This document shows positions 37,940 through 46,110 of a stretch of DNA of 64,000 nucleotides, one piece after another. Below the pieces are notes generated by a model. The model saw only the letters and a list, made by a program, of their open reading frames with translations. It ran no database searches and had not been told where the DNA came from. Made by a program: the position numbers and the translations under genes. The stretch covers positions 1 to 64,000 of the forward strand of contig JADQBT010000034.1 in NCBI GenBank assembly GCA_016278485.1, written 5' to 3'. Numbering within the stretch: the stretch's first letter is position 1; each line of letters opens with the position of its first letter. This DNA comes from Halanaerobiales bacterium. Its GTDB lineage: Bacteria > Bacillota > Halanaerobiia > Halanaerobiales > Halanaerobiaceae.

Positions 37940-39424
37940 ATGAGCAATCAGAAGTTTCCAGCAGCTAGTTATAAAAAAGCAGTATTAGAACCTATTTTTG
38001 CTGATTTCAAGAAACATTTTTATCAAGAGTTGATGCAGATAAATTATGCCCACACCATAATGTTAACTGAAGAAAAGGTTATTAAGCAATCAGAAGCTGA
38101 AGAAATAATACGTGGGTTAAAGGAGATTCAAAACAATCTAAATTTAGAAGAACTAGCTTATACTGGAGAATATGAAGATCTTTTCTTTTATATAGAATCA
38201 GCTTTAACCAAAAAAGTTGGTGCTGATATTGCTGGTAAAATGCATACTGGTAGAAGTAGAAACGATATGGATTTAACAATGTACAAAATGAAACTAAAAG
38301 ATAAAATCTTGCAGTTGATGGAAAATCTGCTTAGTCTAATTGAAAAAATGCTCGTTAAGGCAAATGAAAATTTAGAAACAATTGTTGTAGCATATACACA
38401 TGGCCAGCCGGCTCAACCAACAACCTTTGCCCATTATCTAGGGGCATTAATTGAAATCTTGTTAAGAGATTATGAACGGTTAAGCCAGTCATATAGCTTT
38501 GCTGATCATTCGAGTATGGGGGCAGCAGCAATTACAACCTCTGGTTTTTGTTTAAATAGAAAGAGAATGGCAGAGTTACTAGGTTTTGCAAATGTTCAAG
38601 AGAATTCTTATGGTGCAATAGCTGCAGTTGATTATCTTAATGATATTTATTCATCATTGAAAATTATGTTAGTTAATATTGGTCGTTTTGTCCAGGATTT
38701 AATTTATTTAACAGGTTATGATGCTAATCATTTAAAACTGGGTAAGGCATTTGTACAGATTAGTTCAATTATGCCTCAAAAAAGAAATCCAGTTGCTTTA
38801 GAACATTTGCGAGTTATGTCTTCTCTGGCCAGTGGATACTGTGATAACGTTATTAACACAACCCACAATACGCCTTTTACAGATATGAATGATAGTGAAG
38901 ATGCAACACAGGTGGTTGGATTCCAGGCATTTTCTTATGCCGAAAAAGTACTTGCTTTGCTGGAGGATGTTATCAGTGATATAGAAATTAATGAGGAAAA
39001 ACAAATAGAAGATATTCTTAAAAGCTATGTCTCTATTACTGAATTGGCAGACACTCTGGTCAGAAAAGAGTCAATATCATTTAGACAAGCCCATGAAATT
39101 ACTTCTCAGTTAGTTGAGAAAATGAATCCGATTGGGAAAAAAATTAACGAGCTAAATGTTGATGATTTTAGAGAGCTATTTAAAGATGTAATTGGCAGAG
39201 AACCAGATCTATTAGATGAAGAAATAAAAGAATGTGTAACTCCAGAACATTTTATAGAAGTTAGAAAGATGACCGGTGGACCAGCCCCTGTAGAAATGAA
39301 AAAAAGTATTTTAGGATATAGAAGTAAATACAGTAAATATTTAAAAAGAACCATTTCTTTGCAGGAAAAAAGGGATGCAGTTCGTTTAAATTTAAATAAA
39401 GAAGTCGAGGCCTTTTTGATATAA
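37940..39424 (+). CDS. Argininosuccinate lyase-like protein of the fumarase/aspartase superfamily
   Basis: This 494-residue member of the ArgH branch removes fumarate or a similar acid from a C-N adduct. Catalytic and fumarate-side motifs are kept: HTGRSRND, YTHGQPAQPTT and SSIMPQKRNP with the catalytic Ser. The segment after it, which in true ArgH reads like KDMQEDKE, is here TPFTDMNDSED, so the amine side of the substrate is probably different. There is no argG or other arginine gene nearby; it lies between an amidohydrolase and a kinase in a sugar-type uptake operon. A catabolic C-N lyase is more likely than arginine synthesis. AAGGAGAGG precedes the ATG. Confidence 0.8.
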   Translation: MSNQKFPAASYKKAVLEPIFADFKKHFYQELMQINYAHTIMLTEEKVIKQSEAEEIIRGLKEIQNNLNLEELAYTGEYEDLFFYIESALTKKVGADIAGKMHTGRSRNDMDLTMYKMKLKDKILQLMENLLSLIEKMLVKANENLETIVVAYTHGQPAQPTTFAHYLGALIEILLRDYERLSQSYSFADHSSMGAAAITTSGFCLNRKRMAELLGFANVQENSYGAIAAVDYLNDIYSSLKIMLVNIGRFVQDLIYLTGYDANHLKLGKAFVQISSIMPQKRNPVALEHLRVMSSLASGYCDNVINTTHNTPFTDMNDSEDATQVVGFQAFSYAEKVLALLEDVISDIEINEEKQIEDILKSYVSITELADTLVRKESISFRQAHEITSQLVEKMNPIGKKINELNVDDFRELFKDVIGREPDLLDEEIKECVTPEHFIEVRKMTGGPAPVEMKKSILGYRSKYSKYLKRTISLQEKRDAVRLNLNKEVEAFLI

Positions 39425-39453
39425 GATAATTGTGATAAAGGTTGGTGTTGAAG

Positions 39454-40365
39454 ATGAACAATTATATAGGTATAGATGGAGGCGGGACTAAAACTAGATT
39501 AACATTATTTAATCATGAGTTAGCTGTTTTAGAAGATAAAACATTGCCTCCTTTTCATTTTCTCTGCATGGCAAATAATAATATTTTAAAAAATGTTTTC
39601 AGTGAGATTGAAGAACTGCAGAAAAGATATAATATTGAAGCAATCGGAATGGGTATAGCTGGTATTGACTCTGAAAAGGAAAGATTAAAATTATTTAATC
39701 TGGTTAATGATTATTTTGAAGATCAAAAAGTTATAGTTGTAAATGATGCTATAGCAAGTTTAGCCGGAGCACTGCTGGGAGCTGAAGGTATTTTAATTAA
39801 TGCAGGTACAGGCTCAATTGCATATGGAAAAGACCGTGAAGGTAAATTATTTAGATCAGGTGGTTGGGATTATCTACTTGGGGATGAAGGAAGTGGATAT
39901 TGGATTGCTATCCAATATATAAAGAATGCTTTATATTATTTTGATGGTGGTGAAGAAGATAAATCTATTGAATTAGTTAAAGAGCATTTTCAGTTAGCTA
40001 ATTTAAATGATCTGATTAGTTATATTTATGGTGCCAAATTTAATAAAGAAAGAGTAGCAGCTTTAGCAGCAGAAATTGCTTTACTTGCGCAAAATGGAGA
40101 TTTACTTGCTTTGGATATTTACAAAGAAGCAGGAAAAGAATTGGCAAAACTGGCTGAGTTAGTCTATAAACATGGAAATTTTTCTGATCCAGTTAAACTG
40201 ACTTATAGTGGTAGCATATTTAAGTCTTTTGAACTATTTAGTGATAGTTTTTCAACTTATCTTGATAAACGTGAGATAGCTTATGAGTGGCATATTCCTG
40301 AGAGATCGCCGGAGGCGGGGGCAGCGTTATTAGCAAAAGAAATAACTGGTAAAGTAAAGTATTAA
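39454..40365 (+). CDS. BadF/BadG/BcrA/BcrD-type ATPase, N-acetylglucosamine kinase-like
   Basis: This 303-residue ASKHA-fold kinase has the phosphate-1 loop GIDGGGTKTRLTLF near residue 6, the adenosine-site segment INAGTGSIAYG, and GGWDYLLGDEGSGYWIA as in N-acetylglucosamine kinases. ATG 39454 is chosen from several clustered TTG/GTG/ATG codons, with AAAGG and GGTG upstream. As last gene of the ABC operon it probably phosphorylates the sugar part left after the lyase and hydrolase act. A benzoyl-CoA-reductase activator role is unlikely in this context. Confidence 0.85.
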   Translation: MNNYIGIDGGGTKTRLTLFNHELAVLEDKTLPPFHFLCMANNNILKNVFSEIEELQKRYNIEAIGMGIAGIDSEKERLKLFNLVNDYFEDQKVIVVNDAIASLAGALLGAEGILINAGTGSIAYGKDREGKLFRSGGWDYLLGDEGSGYWIAIQYIKNALYYFDGGEEDKSIELVKEHFQLANLNDLISYIYGAKFNKERVAALAAEIALLAQNGDLLALDIYKEAGKELAKLAELVYKHGNFSDPVKLTYSGSIFKSFELFSDSFSTYLDKREIAYEWHIPERSPEAGAALLAKEITGKVKY

Positions 40366-40366
40366 A

Positions 40367-40395
40367 TTGCATAATTTTGTCTTTTCATATACAAT
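40367..40395 (+). promoter_or_regulatory. Promoter of GAF-HD-GYP gene
   Basis: TTGCAT (40367-40372) and TACAAT (40390-40395) have 17-base spacing, directly after the kinase stop codon. Confidence 0.7.
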
Positions 40396-40442
40396 AAACT
40401 TGTAAAAATGTTAATTTACGTCAAATTACAGCAGGTGAAAAT

Positions 40443-41801
40443 ATGCAATTAAATGAAGAGAGAAAAATAATATTACTTTACCTTATTTTTGGTATATTGT
40501 GGATTGCTTTTTCTGATTATATTTTAGCAGCAATTATAATTAGTCAGGCAGGGATTAATCGACTGCAAACTTATAAAGGATTAATTTTTATTATCGTTAC
40601 TTCTATTATTTTTTATCAAATTATTCATCAATCAATGGTAAATAATCGAGCTAAACATCAAGAATTAGAAAATTATTATTGTAGAGAAGCAAAAGCACTT
40701 AATAATTTAGAGCGATTAATAGAATTAATGACTGATGTTAGGATGGATAATGCAGAAAACGAGGAAGATTTTTTAGCCAAGTTATTTCATACAGTCTTCA
40801 ATATTTTGCCGAAAGCAGATTATGGAAGTGTATATTTTTTTGAAGGGGACAAAGTAAAATTTATTGAAACAATTGGTCATGATAAGGATATGTTAAATAG
40901 TTTAAACCTGTCAAAAGAATTATTTGATAAGACAGGCAGAAAAATAGAAATTATTAATAATATTGACCAACATACAAGGATTAGGTTAGAAACAGAACGA
41001 AATAAGGCAGAATTATTTGAAGAGGCCAGCTTAAAGATTAAGCAATCAGTGATCTTTGGTATTTATGTTAATGATCAGCGTATAGCCGGAATAAGTCTTG
41101 ATATTGCCCAAAATAGCGAAAATGAGTTTGATCAGCAATCAATAAGGACGTTGAAAGGGTTTAGAAATTTAGCGACGGCTTTTTATACAATTGCTCGCTA
41201 TAGTAGTCTACAAAATAAATTTCAAGATGAAATTATATATTCTATGCTTGAAATGCTTGAAATACATGATTCCTATACTAGTGGTCATTCTAAAAATGTT
41301 GCAATGGTATCAAAAAAAATTGCGGAAACAATGGGGTTGTCTAAAAAGCAAATTAGCGATATCTATTGGACAGGATTATTGCACGATATTGGTAAAACTG
41401 TTGTACCAGATTATGTGTTAAATAAACCGACTAGACTCTCGGCTCAAGAGTTTGATATTATCAAACAACATCCAGTTTGGGGTTATCAGGTATTAAAAAA
41501 ATCGGACCAATTAAAGAGAATTGCTTATTATGTACTTTATCATCATGAGAGTTGGGATGGAAAAGGGTACCCAAATAGTCTCAAAGGGGAAGAGATACCT
41601 CAGTTGTCTAGAATTATTACCCTGGCTGATGCCTGGGATGCAATGACATCTGAAAGATCATATCGAGAAGCTTTGACGCAAGAAGAAGCAATTGAAGAGA
41701 TTAAAAATAATCGTGGAAGTCAATTTGATCCAGTTGTTGTAGATATATTTTTAACAATTGTCAATGAATGTGAAATAAATGTTGATAATAGCCAGCAATA
41801 A
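40443..41801 (+). CDS. Membrane-anchored GAF-HD-GYP cyclic-di-GMP phosphodiesterase
   Basis: This is a 452-residue protein. Two N-terminal transmembrane helices lie at about 8-32 and 44-62, then a GAF-like sensor at about 85-250. An HD-GYP domain at about 262-445 has HDSYTSGHS, LLHDIGKTVVP and HHESWDGKGYP. It should degrade c-di-GMP in response to a signal bound by the GAF or membrane part. CAGGTGA precedes the ATG. It stands alone and is the second HD-GYP protein in the window. Confidence 0.88.
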   Translation: MQLNEERKIILLYLIFGILWIAFSDYILAAIIISQAGINRLQTYKGLIFIIVTSIIFYQIIHQSMVNNRAKHQELENYYCREAKALNNLERLIELMTDVRMDNAENEEDFLAKLFHTVFNILPKADYGSVYFFEGDKVKFIETIGHDKDMLNSLNLSKELFDKTGRKIEIINNIDQHTRIRLETERNKAELFEEASLKIKQSVIFGIYVNDQRIAGISLDIAQNSENEFDQQSIRTLKGFRNLATAFYTIARYSSLQNKFQDEIIYSMLEMLEIHDSYTSGHSKNVAMVSKKIAETMGLSKKQISDIYWTGLLHDIGKTVVPDYVLNKPTRLSAQEFDIIKQHPVWGYQVLKKSDQLKRIAYYVLYHHESWDGKGYPNSLKGEEIPQLSRIITLADAWDAMTSERSYREALTQEEAIEEIKNNRGSQFDPVVVDIFLTIVNECEINVDNSQQ

Positions 41802-41839
41802 TTAACAGCAATTATAAATTTAATTTTCCGGTTTCTTAC

Positions 41840-41868
41840 TTGACAAGTGTCTGTATATATAGTAAAAT
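41840..41868 (+). promoter_or_regulatory. Promoter of tRNA-Ser gene
   Basis: TTGACA (41840-41845) and TAAAAT (41863-41868) have 17-base spacing, placing the start about 10 bases before the tRNA. Confidence 0.85.
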
Positions 41869-41886
41869 GAAGGTCGTGACAAAAGT

Positions 41887-41974
41887 GGAGAGATGTCCGA
41901 ATTGGCTAAGGAGCCGGACTTGAAATCCGGTGAAGCCGAAAGGTGTCAGGGTTCGAGTCCCTGTCTCTCCGCCA
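41887..41974 (+). tRNA. tRNA-Ser(UGA)
   Basis: The acceptor GGAGAGA (41887-41893) pairs with TCTCTCC. The anticodon stem CCGGA/TCCGG encloses loop CTTGAAA with anticodon TGA (41921-41923). A long variable arm typical of Ser follows (GTGAAGCCGAAAGGTGTC region). The T loop is GGTTCGAGTCC, the discriminator is G, and CCA is encoded (41972-41974). It reads UCA codons, and UCG by wobble. Confidence 0.97.
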
Positions 41975-42003
41975 TTTATATTTTAGGGTATATAGCCCTT
42001 TTC

Positions 42004-42029
42004 AACCTGCCTAGGAGGCGGGTTTTTTG
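42004..42029 (+). terminator. Terminator after tRNA-Ser
   Basis: AACCTGCCT (42004-42012) and AGGCGGGTT (42016-42024) pair, with one G-U, followed by TTTTT. Confidence 0.88.
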
Positions 42030-42112
42030 TGTTTTAGGGGTAAATCCTAACATTTAATTTGTAGTTACTTACCGAATGGTCGTGCACGGGAGCCATATTC
42101 TTGGTAGTATGA
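42030..42112 (+). other. Unassigned GC-richer intergenic stretch, possible small RNA
   Basis: Between two terminators lies a stretch (about 42062-42112) noticeably less AT-rich than other spacers, including GTCGTGCACGGG and TTGGTAGTATGAGAGG. It has no open frame or clear promoter, and it runs straight into a strong hairpin. It may be part of a small RNA or a decayed RNA gene. I could not identify it. Confidence 0.3.
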
Positions 42113-42148
42113 GAGGAAGACGGGGAGACCCCGTCTCCTCATTTTTTT
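42113..42148. terminator. Strong terminator before PRC-barrel gene
   Basis: AGACGGGG and CCCCGTCT pair around AGA, extended by GAGG/CCTC with one bulged A (42113-42140), followed by ATTTTTTTT. The T run favours plus-strand transcripts. It also stands directly at the end of the minus-strand PRC-barrel gene. Confidence 0.88.
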
Positions 42149-42927
42149 TATAAATTCCAGTATTTTAATTCATTGTAATGTTCATATATTTCATTTTCAT
42201 ATTTACGATCAATTGGAATATCAGGATTATATTCTGGTGCATTTTTAATAGTCGCTTGATCCTTATTTATTATTATTTTTTCTTTATTCCAACTAATATT
42301 TTTAATCCACTCTGGTGCAATAACTACATCTTTACCGGGAAGCCAGTTGCGGGTATCTATTAATAAGTATCTGATGATCCATGATTCTTCTTCAGCAAAT
42401 AAATTTTCTAAGTGTCCAATTTCACCATCATTAGCCTGAATATGATAGCCAGTAACTTCATTAAAACTTCTTAGATTTGTTTTGATTATCTCTTCATTAG
42501 TATTTTGTTCAGTAGGTTGATAATCAAAATCGAGTGGATTTTTTCTGATAACATAACCAGGCTGCATTGCTGCTGGCGCAACAACTTGATTTGTTCCATA
42601 ACCTGTCCAGTATAATGGCCAATTAAAATGTTTAGTAAGTCTTTCTTCCATAACCTTTGAAACTGGCTTGTTTTTCTTTAAACTTGGCCCTCTTTCCAGT
42701 TCTTCAGTTGTTAATTCTACTTCAATTTTTTCATGAACATGATCAATATTAGCAAAACTATCAGTTGAAATAAGGGTTTTTTCATCTATTAGCCAATTGC
42801 CTGTATCGACAACAATATAACGTAGAATCCATTCTTTTTGATCAAAATATAAGTCTTTAACCTTGCCAAAATCATTATCTTTTCCATTAACTTGATAACC
42901 TTTTAAAACTGAAAGTTTTCTTAACAT
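42148..42927 (-). CDS. PRC-barrel domain protein (two barrels)
   Basis: This 259-residue cytoplasmic protein has two PRC-barrel repeats, at about 5-75 and 148-220. Each has the pattern G-x-I/V-x-D-L-x-F/L then WxIRYxxxDTxxWL, readable as WILRYIVVDTGNWL and WIIRYLLIDTRNWL. Between them is a less conserved linker. PRC-barrels occur in stress and RNA-processing proteins; the function of this two-repeat type is not established. It lies 16 bases after the site-2 protease gene and is probably co-transcribed with it. Confidence 0.85.
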   Translation of the reverse strand: MLRKLSVLKGYQVNGKDNDFGKVKDLYFDQKEWILRYIVVDTGNWLIDEKTLISTDSFANIDHVHEKIEVELTTEELERGPSLKKNKPVSKVMEERLTKHFNWPLYWTGYGTNQVVAPAAMQPGYVIRKNPLDFDYQPTEQNTNEEIIKTNLRSFNEVTGYHIQANDGEIGHLENLFAEEESWIIRYLLIDTRNWLPGKDVVIAPEWIKNISWNKEKIIINKDQATIKNAPEYNPDIPIDRKYENEIYEHYNELKYWNL

Positions 42928-42943
42928 TTGTAAGACCTCCTTA

Positions 42944-44056
42944 TTATTTCGCTGATTCTTTTAATTTTTTTGCTTGAAAACCTTTTAAAATGTCAGAGCG
43001 TGTAATAATACCAACAAGTGAATTATCATTGATCACTACTAATCTACCAATATCCTTTTCAAATAATAGTTGAAAAGCTTGATAAAGGTCATCATCTGGG
43101 TGAACTTTTTGTATATCTGATGCCATTACTTGTTTAACAGGTATAGTATGATATTTATCAGAATTTGCTTTTTGAATATCTTCCATTGTAATTATTCCAG
43201 TTACCTTCTTATTCTTAAGTACGGGAAAACCAGAATGGCGTTTTGTAAACATGGTATCCAGTACAGACTGTAGACTATCTGTTTCAGCAACGGATGTAAC
43301 ATTTTTACTCATTAAATCTGAAACATTTAAGTCTGATAAGGTAGTTTTTATATTATTAAATCTCTTTTCCTGTGAAGCACTTATATATAGATAGAAGCCA
43401 ACAAACATAAGTAAAATATTACCGATAATAATTCCGACCAGCCCAAAAATAATGGCAAATCCTTTACCAATTGTGGTAGCAATCCGAGTTGCTTTTTCCT
43501 GGGAAGTTTTTTGTGCAATAATTGCTCGTGTAACACGCCCCCCATCTGTAGGGAAAGCGGGTAATAGGTTAAAAATTGCCAGCACAATATTCAATTGGCC
43601 TGTATAGAGAAAAATTAGTTGTAAATCTTCTGGAATACTGTCAGGTAGTATGGTATGAAACTGTAACAAGAGAAAACCAAGGACAAGACTTAAAGCAGGA
43701 CCGCTTAAGGAAATTATTGCTTCATCAGAAGGTTTTTCAGAAAAATCATCTAAATGGGAAATACCTCCCAGTAGCATTAGAGTGATATCTTCAATTTCAA
43801 TATTACGGTGCCTGGCAACCAGCGAGTGAGCCATCTCATGGAACAAAACACTGATAAATAGCAAGATTGCCATTATAAAGCCGAGTACATAGGGGCTTAA
43901 AACGAGGTTTTCATTAATGATGTTTGTATTTTGGGTAAAATACTGAATATTGTTAGCAAAAACCCAGACTAAAAAAGGTAAGGCTAATAAAAAAGTAAAG
44001 TGGATGCGAATTGGAATTCTGAATAAATTCCCAATAGTTAGAGAACGTTTATTCAT
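42944..44056 (-). CDS. Site-2-type M50 metalloprotease with CBS domains
   Basis: This 370-residue intramembrane zinc protease of the SpoIVFB-like/Rip group has several membrane helices. The HExxH motif is His73-Glu74-xx-His77 (FHEMAHSL), and the third zinc ligand lies in NLLPAFPTDGGR near residue 170. Two C-terminal CBS domains (about 250-365) probably bind adenine nucleotides and control activity. It cleaves membrane-embedded substrates. It is first of a two-gene minus-strand unit with the PRC-barrel protein. Its target is unknown. Confidence 0.92.
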   Translation of the reverse strand: MNKRSLTIGNLFRIPIRIHFTFLLALPFLVWVFANNIQYFTQNTNIINENLVLSPYVLGFIMAILLFISVLFHEMAHSLVARHRNIEIEDITLMLLGGISHLDDFSEKPSDEAIISLSGPALSLVLGFLLLQFHTILPDSIPEDLQLIFLYTGQLNIVLAIFNLLPAFPTDGGRVTRAIIAQKTSQEKATRIATTIGKGFAIIFGLVGIIIGNILLMFVGFYLYISASQEKRFNNIKTTLSDLNVSDLMSKNVTSVAETDSLQSVLDTMFTKRHSGFPVLKNKKVTGIITMEDIQKANSDKYHTIPVKQVMASDIQKVHPDDDLYQAFQLLFEKDIGRLVVINDNSLVGIITRSDILKGFQAKKLKESAK

Positions 44057-44377
44057 ATGAATGCCTCCTCGTATAATCTATCTGAAAAAAATATTTGTCG
44101 TTTACTATATATTTTTATTATAAGAAAGCTTAGAATAAGATGCAAGAATATACGATTATTGTAAAGTATTTTACATATATTTATTGATTTGGCGGTATTC
44201 TTATTAAGTTTGAGTTTTTTTGATGTAAGAAATTAGATATCCATGAAACCAATAAGATATAATTTCCTGGATATTAAAAAAGGGAATTTAATTTAATTTA
44301 ATAATGTGTTGATAATTAAAGTGTAATATGTAAAAATATTATGATATATTATAATAATAAAATCGAGGAGGGAGAAT
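44057..44377. other. Intergenic region between divergent genes
   Basis: This 321-base, very AT-rich gap lies between the site-2 protease gene (-) and the gamma-glutamyltransferase gene (+). I see no gene. It has a small inverted repeat ATATCCA/TGGATAT (44237-44274), GTAAA-GTAT-TTTAC near 44160, and several -10-like TATAAT strings close to 44350. It should hold both promoters, but none has a convincing -35. Confidence 0.4.
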
Positions 44378-45988
44378 ATGGAGTTTAATTATCAGGATTA
44401 TCCATTTTCATCACAGAGGATGACTACTTTTGCTAAAAAGGGCATGGTGGCAACATCCCAACCATTAGCTTCTCAGGCGGGATTAAATATTTTACGTCAG
44501 GGAGGTAATGCTATTGACGCAGCAATTGCTACAGCAGCCACTTTAACCGTTGTTGAACCGACTTCAAATGGTATTGGCTCTGATGCGTTTGCCCTTGTTT
44601 GGGTAAAAGAAAAATTATATGGACTAAACTCTAGTGGGCCATCTCCGGCTAGTATTTCAATTGATGCCGTAAAAAAGAGAGGATATAAAACTATGCCTAA
44701 ATATGGTTTTATTCCTGTAACGGTATCTGGCGCACCAGGAGCCTGGGCGGAATTATCACGTCGGTTTGGGAAACTGTCACTTTCAGAAGTGCTACAACCG
44801 GCTATTGAGTATGCAAGAGAAGGATTCCCAGTTTCACCAGTTACAGCCGCTGCCTGGCAGAAAGCATTTAATAATTATAAGGAAAAACTAAAAGGTGAGC
44901 AATTTAAAGAATGGTTTCGTATTTTTGCTCCAGTAGGGAAGGCTCCCAGAGCAAGTCAGGTTTGGAGTTCAAAAGAGCATGCTAAGACCTTAGCAGAAAT
45001 AGGAGATACAGAAGCAGAAAGTTTTTATCGTGGACAGTTAGCCGAAAAAATCGTAAAATTTTCTGAAAAGCATAATGGCTTTCTTGCCTTAAGAGATTAT
45101 GCAAATTTTAGACCTGAATGGGTAGAACCAATTAGTATTAATTATCGAGGATATGAGGTATGGGAAATTCCTCCAAATGGACAAGGCTTAGTAGCTTTAA
45201 TGACCTTAAATATATTAAATCAATTTGATATATCAGATTATTCATTAGCAGATAGATATCATATAGCTATTGAGGCATTGAAATTATCTTTTTCTGATGG
45301 GAAAAAATATATAACTGACAGAAAGGAAATGTCAGTAAAAATTAATGATCTATTAGCAAAAGAATATGCTATAGAAAGAAAAAAACTAATAGGTGAAAAA
45401 GCAATAAAACCTATGCCAGGCCAGCCCCCTAAAGGTGGGACGGTCTATCTTGCAACTGCTGACAATCAAGGTAATTATGTTTCATATATACAGAGTAATT
45501 ATATGGGGTTTGGTTCAGGGTTAGTTGTACCGGGAACAGGTATCTCATTACAGAATAGAGGTCATAATTTTAGTCTTGATCCAGAACATGATAATGCGCT
45601 CGCTCCTGCAAAGAAGACGTATCACACAATTATACCAGGCTTTTTAAGTAAAGATAATAAACCTATAGGGCCTTTTGGTGTAATGGGAGGTTTTATGCAG
45701 CCACAGGGACATGTTCAAGTAGTAATGAATACAGTTGATTATAAATTCAATCCACAATCAAGTCTTGATGCTCCACGCTGGCAATGGATTGAAGATAAAA
45801 TAGTAAAAGTTGAAAATAATTTTCCAATCAGAGAGGCAGAGTTATTAGCTGCTAAAGGTCATCAAGTAGAAATTGAACTTTCAGCATCAACTTTTGGTAG
45901 AGGTCAAATAATTTGGCGAGATGAAGCAAATAATGTATTGATCGGAGCGACTGAACCTCGAGCAGATGGTTCTGTTGCTGGTTATTAA
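44378..45988 (+). CDS. Gamma-glutamyltransferase family protein
   Basis: This is a 536-residue Ntn-hydrolase proenzyme that would self-cleave before a Thr, probably in PPKGGTVYLATADNQGN, giving a large and a small subunit. The start GMVATSQPLASQAGLNILRQGGNA and the GAPGAWAELSRRFG region are typical. There is no signal peptide, so a cytoplasmic YwrD-like enzyme is predicted rather than a secreted one. It may hydrolyse gamma-glutamyl amides or acylated compounds. Family members differ widely in substrate. It is monocistronic, with GAGGAGGGAG before the ATG and a terminator after. Confidence 0.88.
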   Translation: MEFNYQDYPFSSQRMTTFAKKGMVATSQPLASQAGLNILRQGGNAIDAAIATAATLTVVEPTSNGIGSDAFALVWVKEKLYGLNSSGPSPASISIDAVKKRGYKTMPKYGFIPVTVSGAPGAWAELSRRFGKLSLSEVLQPAIEYAREGFPVSPVTAAAWQKAFNNYKEKLKGEQFKEWFRIFAPVGKAPRASQVWSSKEHAKTLAEIGDTEAESFYRGQLAEKIVKFSEKHNGFLALRDYANFRPEWVEPISINYRGYEVWEIPPNGQGLVALMTLNILNQFDISDYSLADRYHIAIEALKLSFSDGKKYITDRKEMSVKINDLLAKEYAIERKKLIGEKAIKPMPGQPPKGGTVYLATADNQGNYVSYIQSNYMGFGSGLVVPGTGISLQNRGHNFSLDPEHDNALAPAKKTYHTIIPGFLSKDNKPIGPFGVMGGFMQPQGHVQVVMNTVDYKFNPQSSLDAPRWQWIEDKIVKVENNFPIREAELLAAKGHQVEIELSASTFGRGQIIWRDEANNVLIGATEPRADGSVAGY

Positions 45989-46056
45989 ATATAAAATTAT
46001 GGTTTTATCTTTAAGAATGGATGAATCTGAATAAAAGATAATATAATAATTGCTAG

Positions 46057-46092
46057 CAAAACACCCTAGTATTTAAATACCAAGGTGTTTTG
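46057..46092. terminator. Bidirectional terminator between ggt-like and transpeptidase genes
   Basis: CAAAACACC (46057-46065) and GGTGTTTTG (46084-46092) pair, enclosing an inner GTATTTAAATAC palindrome. It lies between convergent genes. Confidence 0.85.
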
Positions 46093-46110
46093 TGTAATGG
46101 TGATTATTGT

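Noticed and set aside
37940-39424. Calling this gene argH (arginine biosynthesis)
   Set aside because: No argG or other arginine synthesis gene is nearby, it lies in a sugar-type uptake operon, and the arginine-side segment differs from true ArgH.
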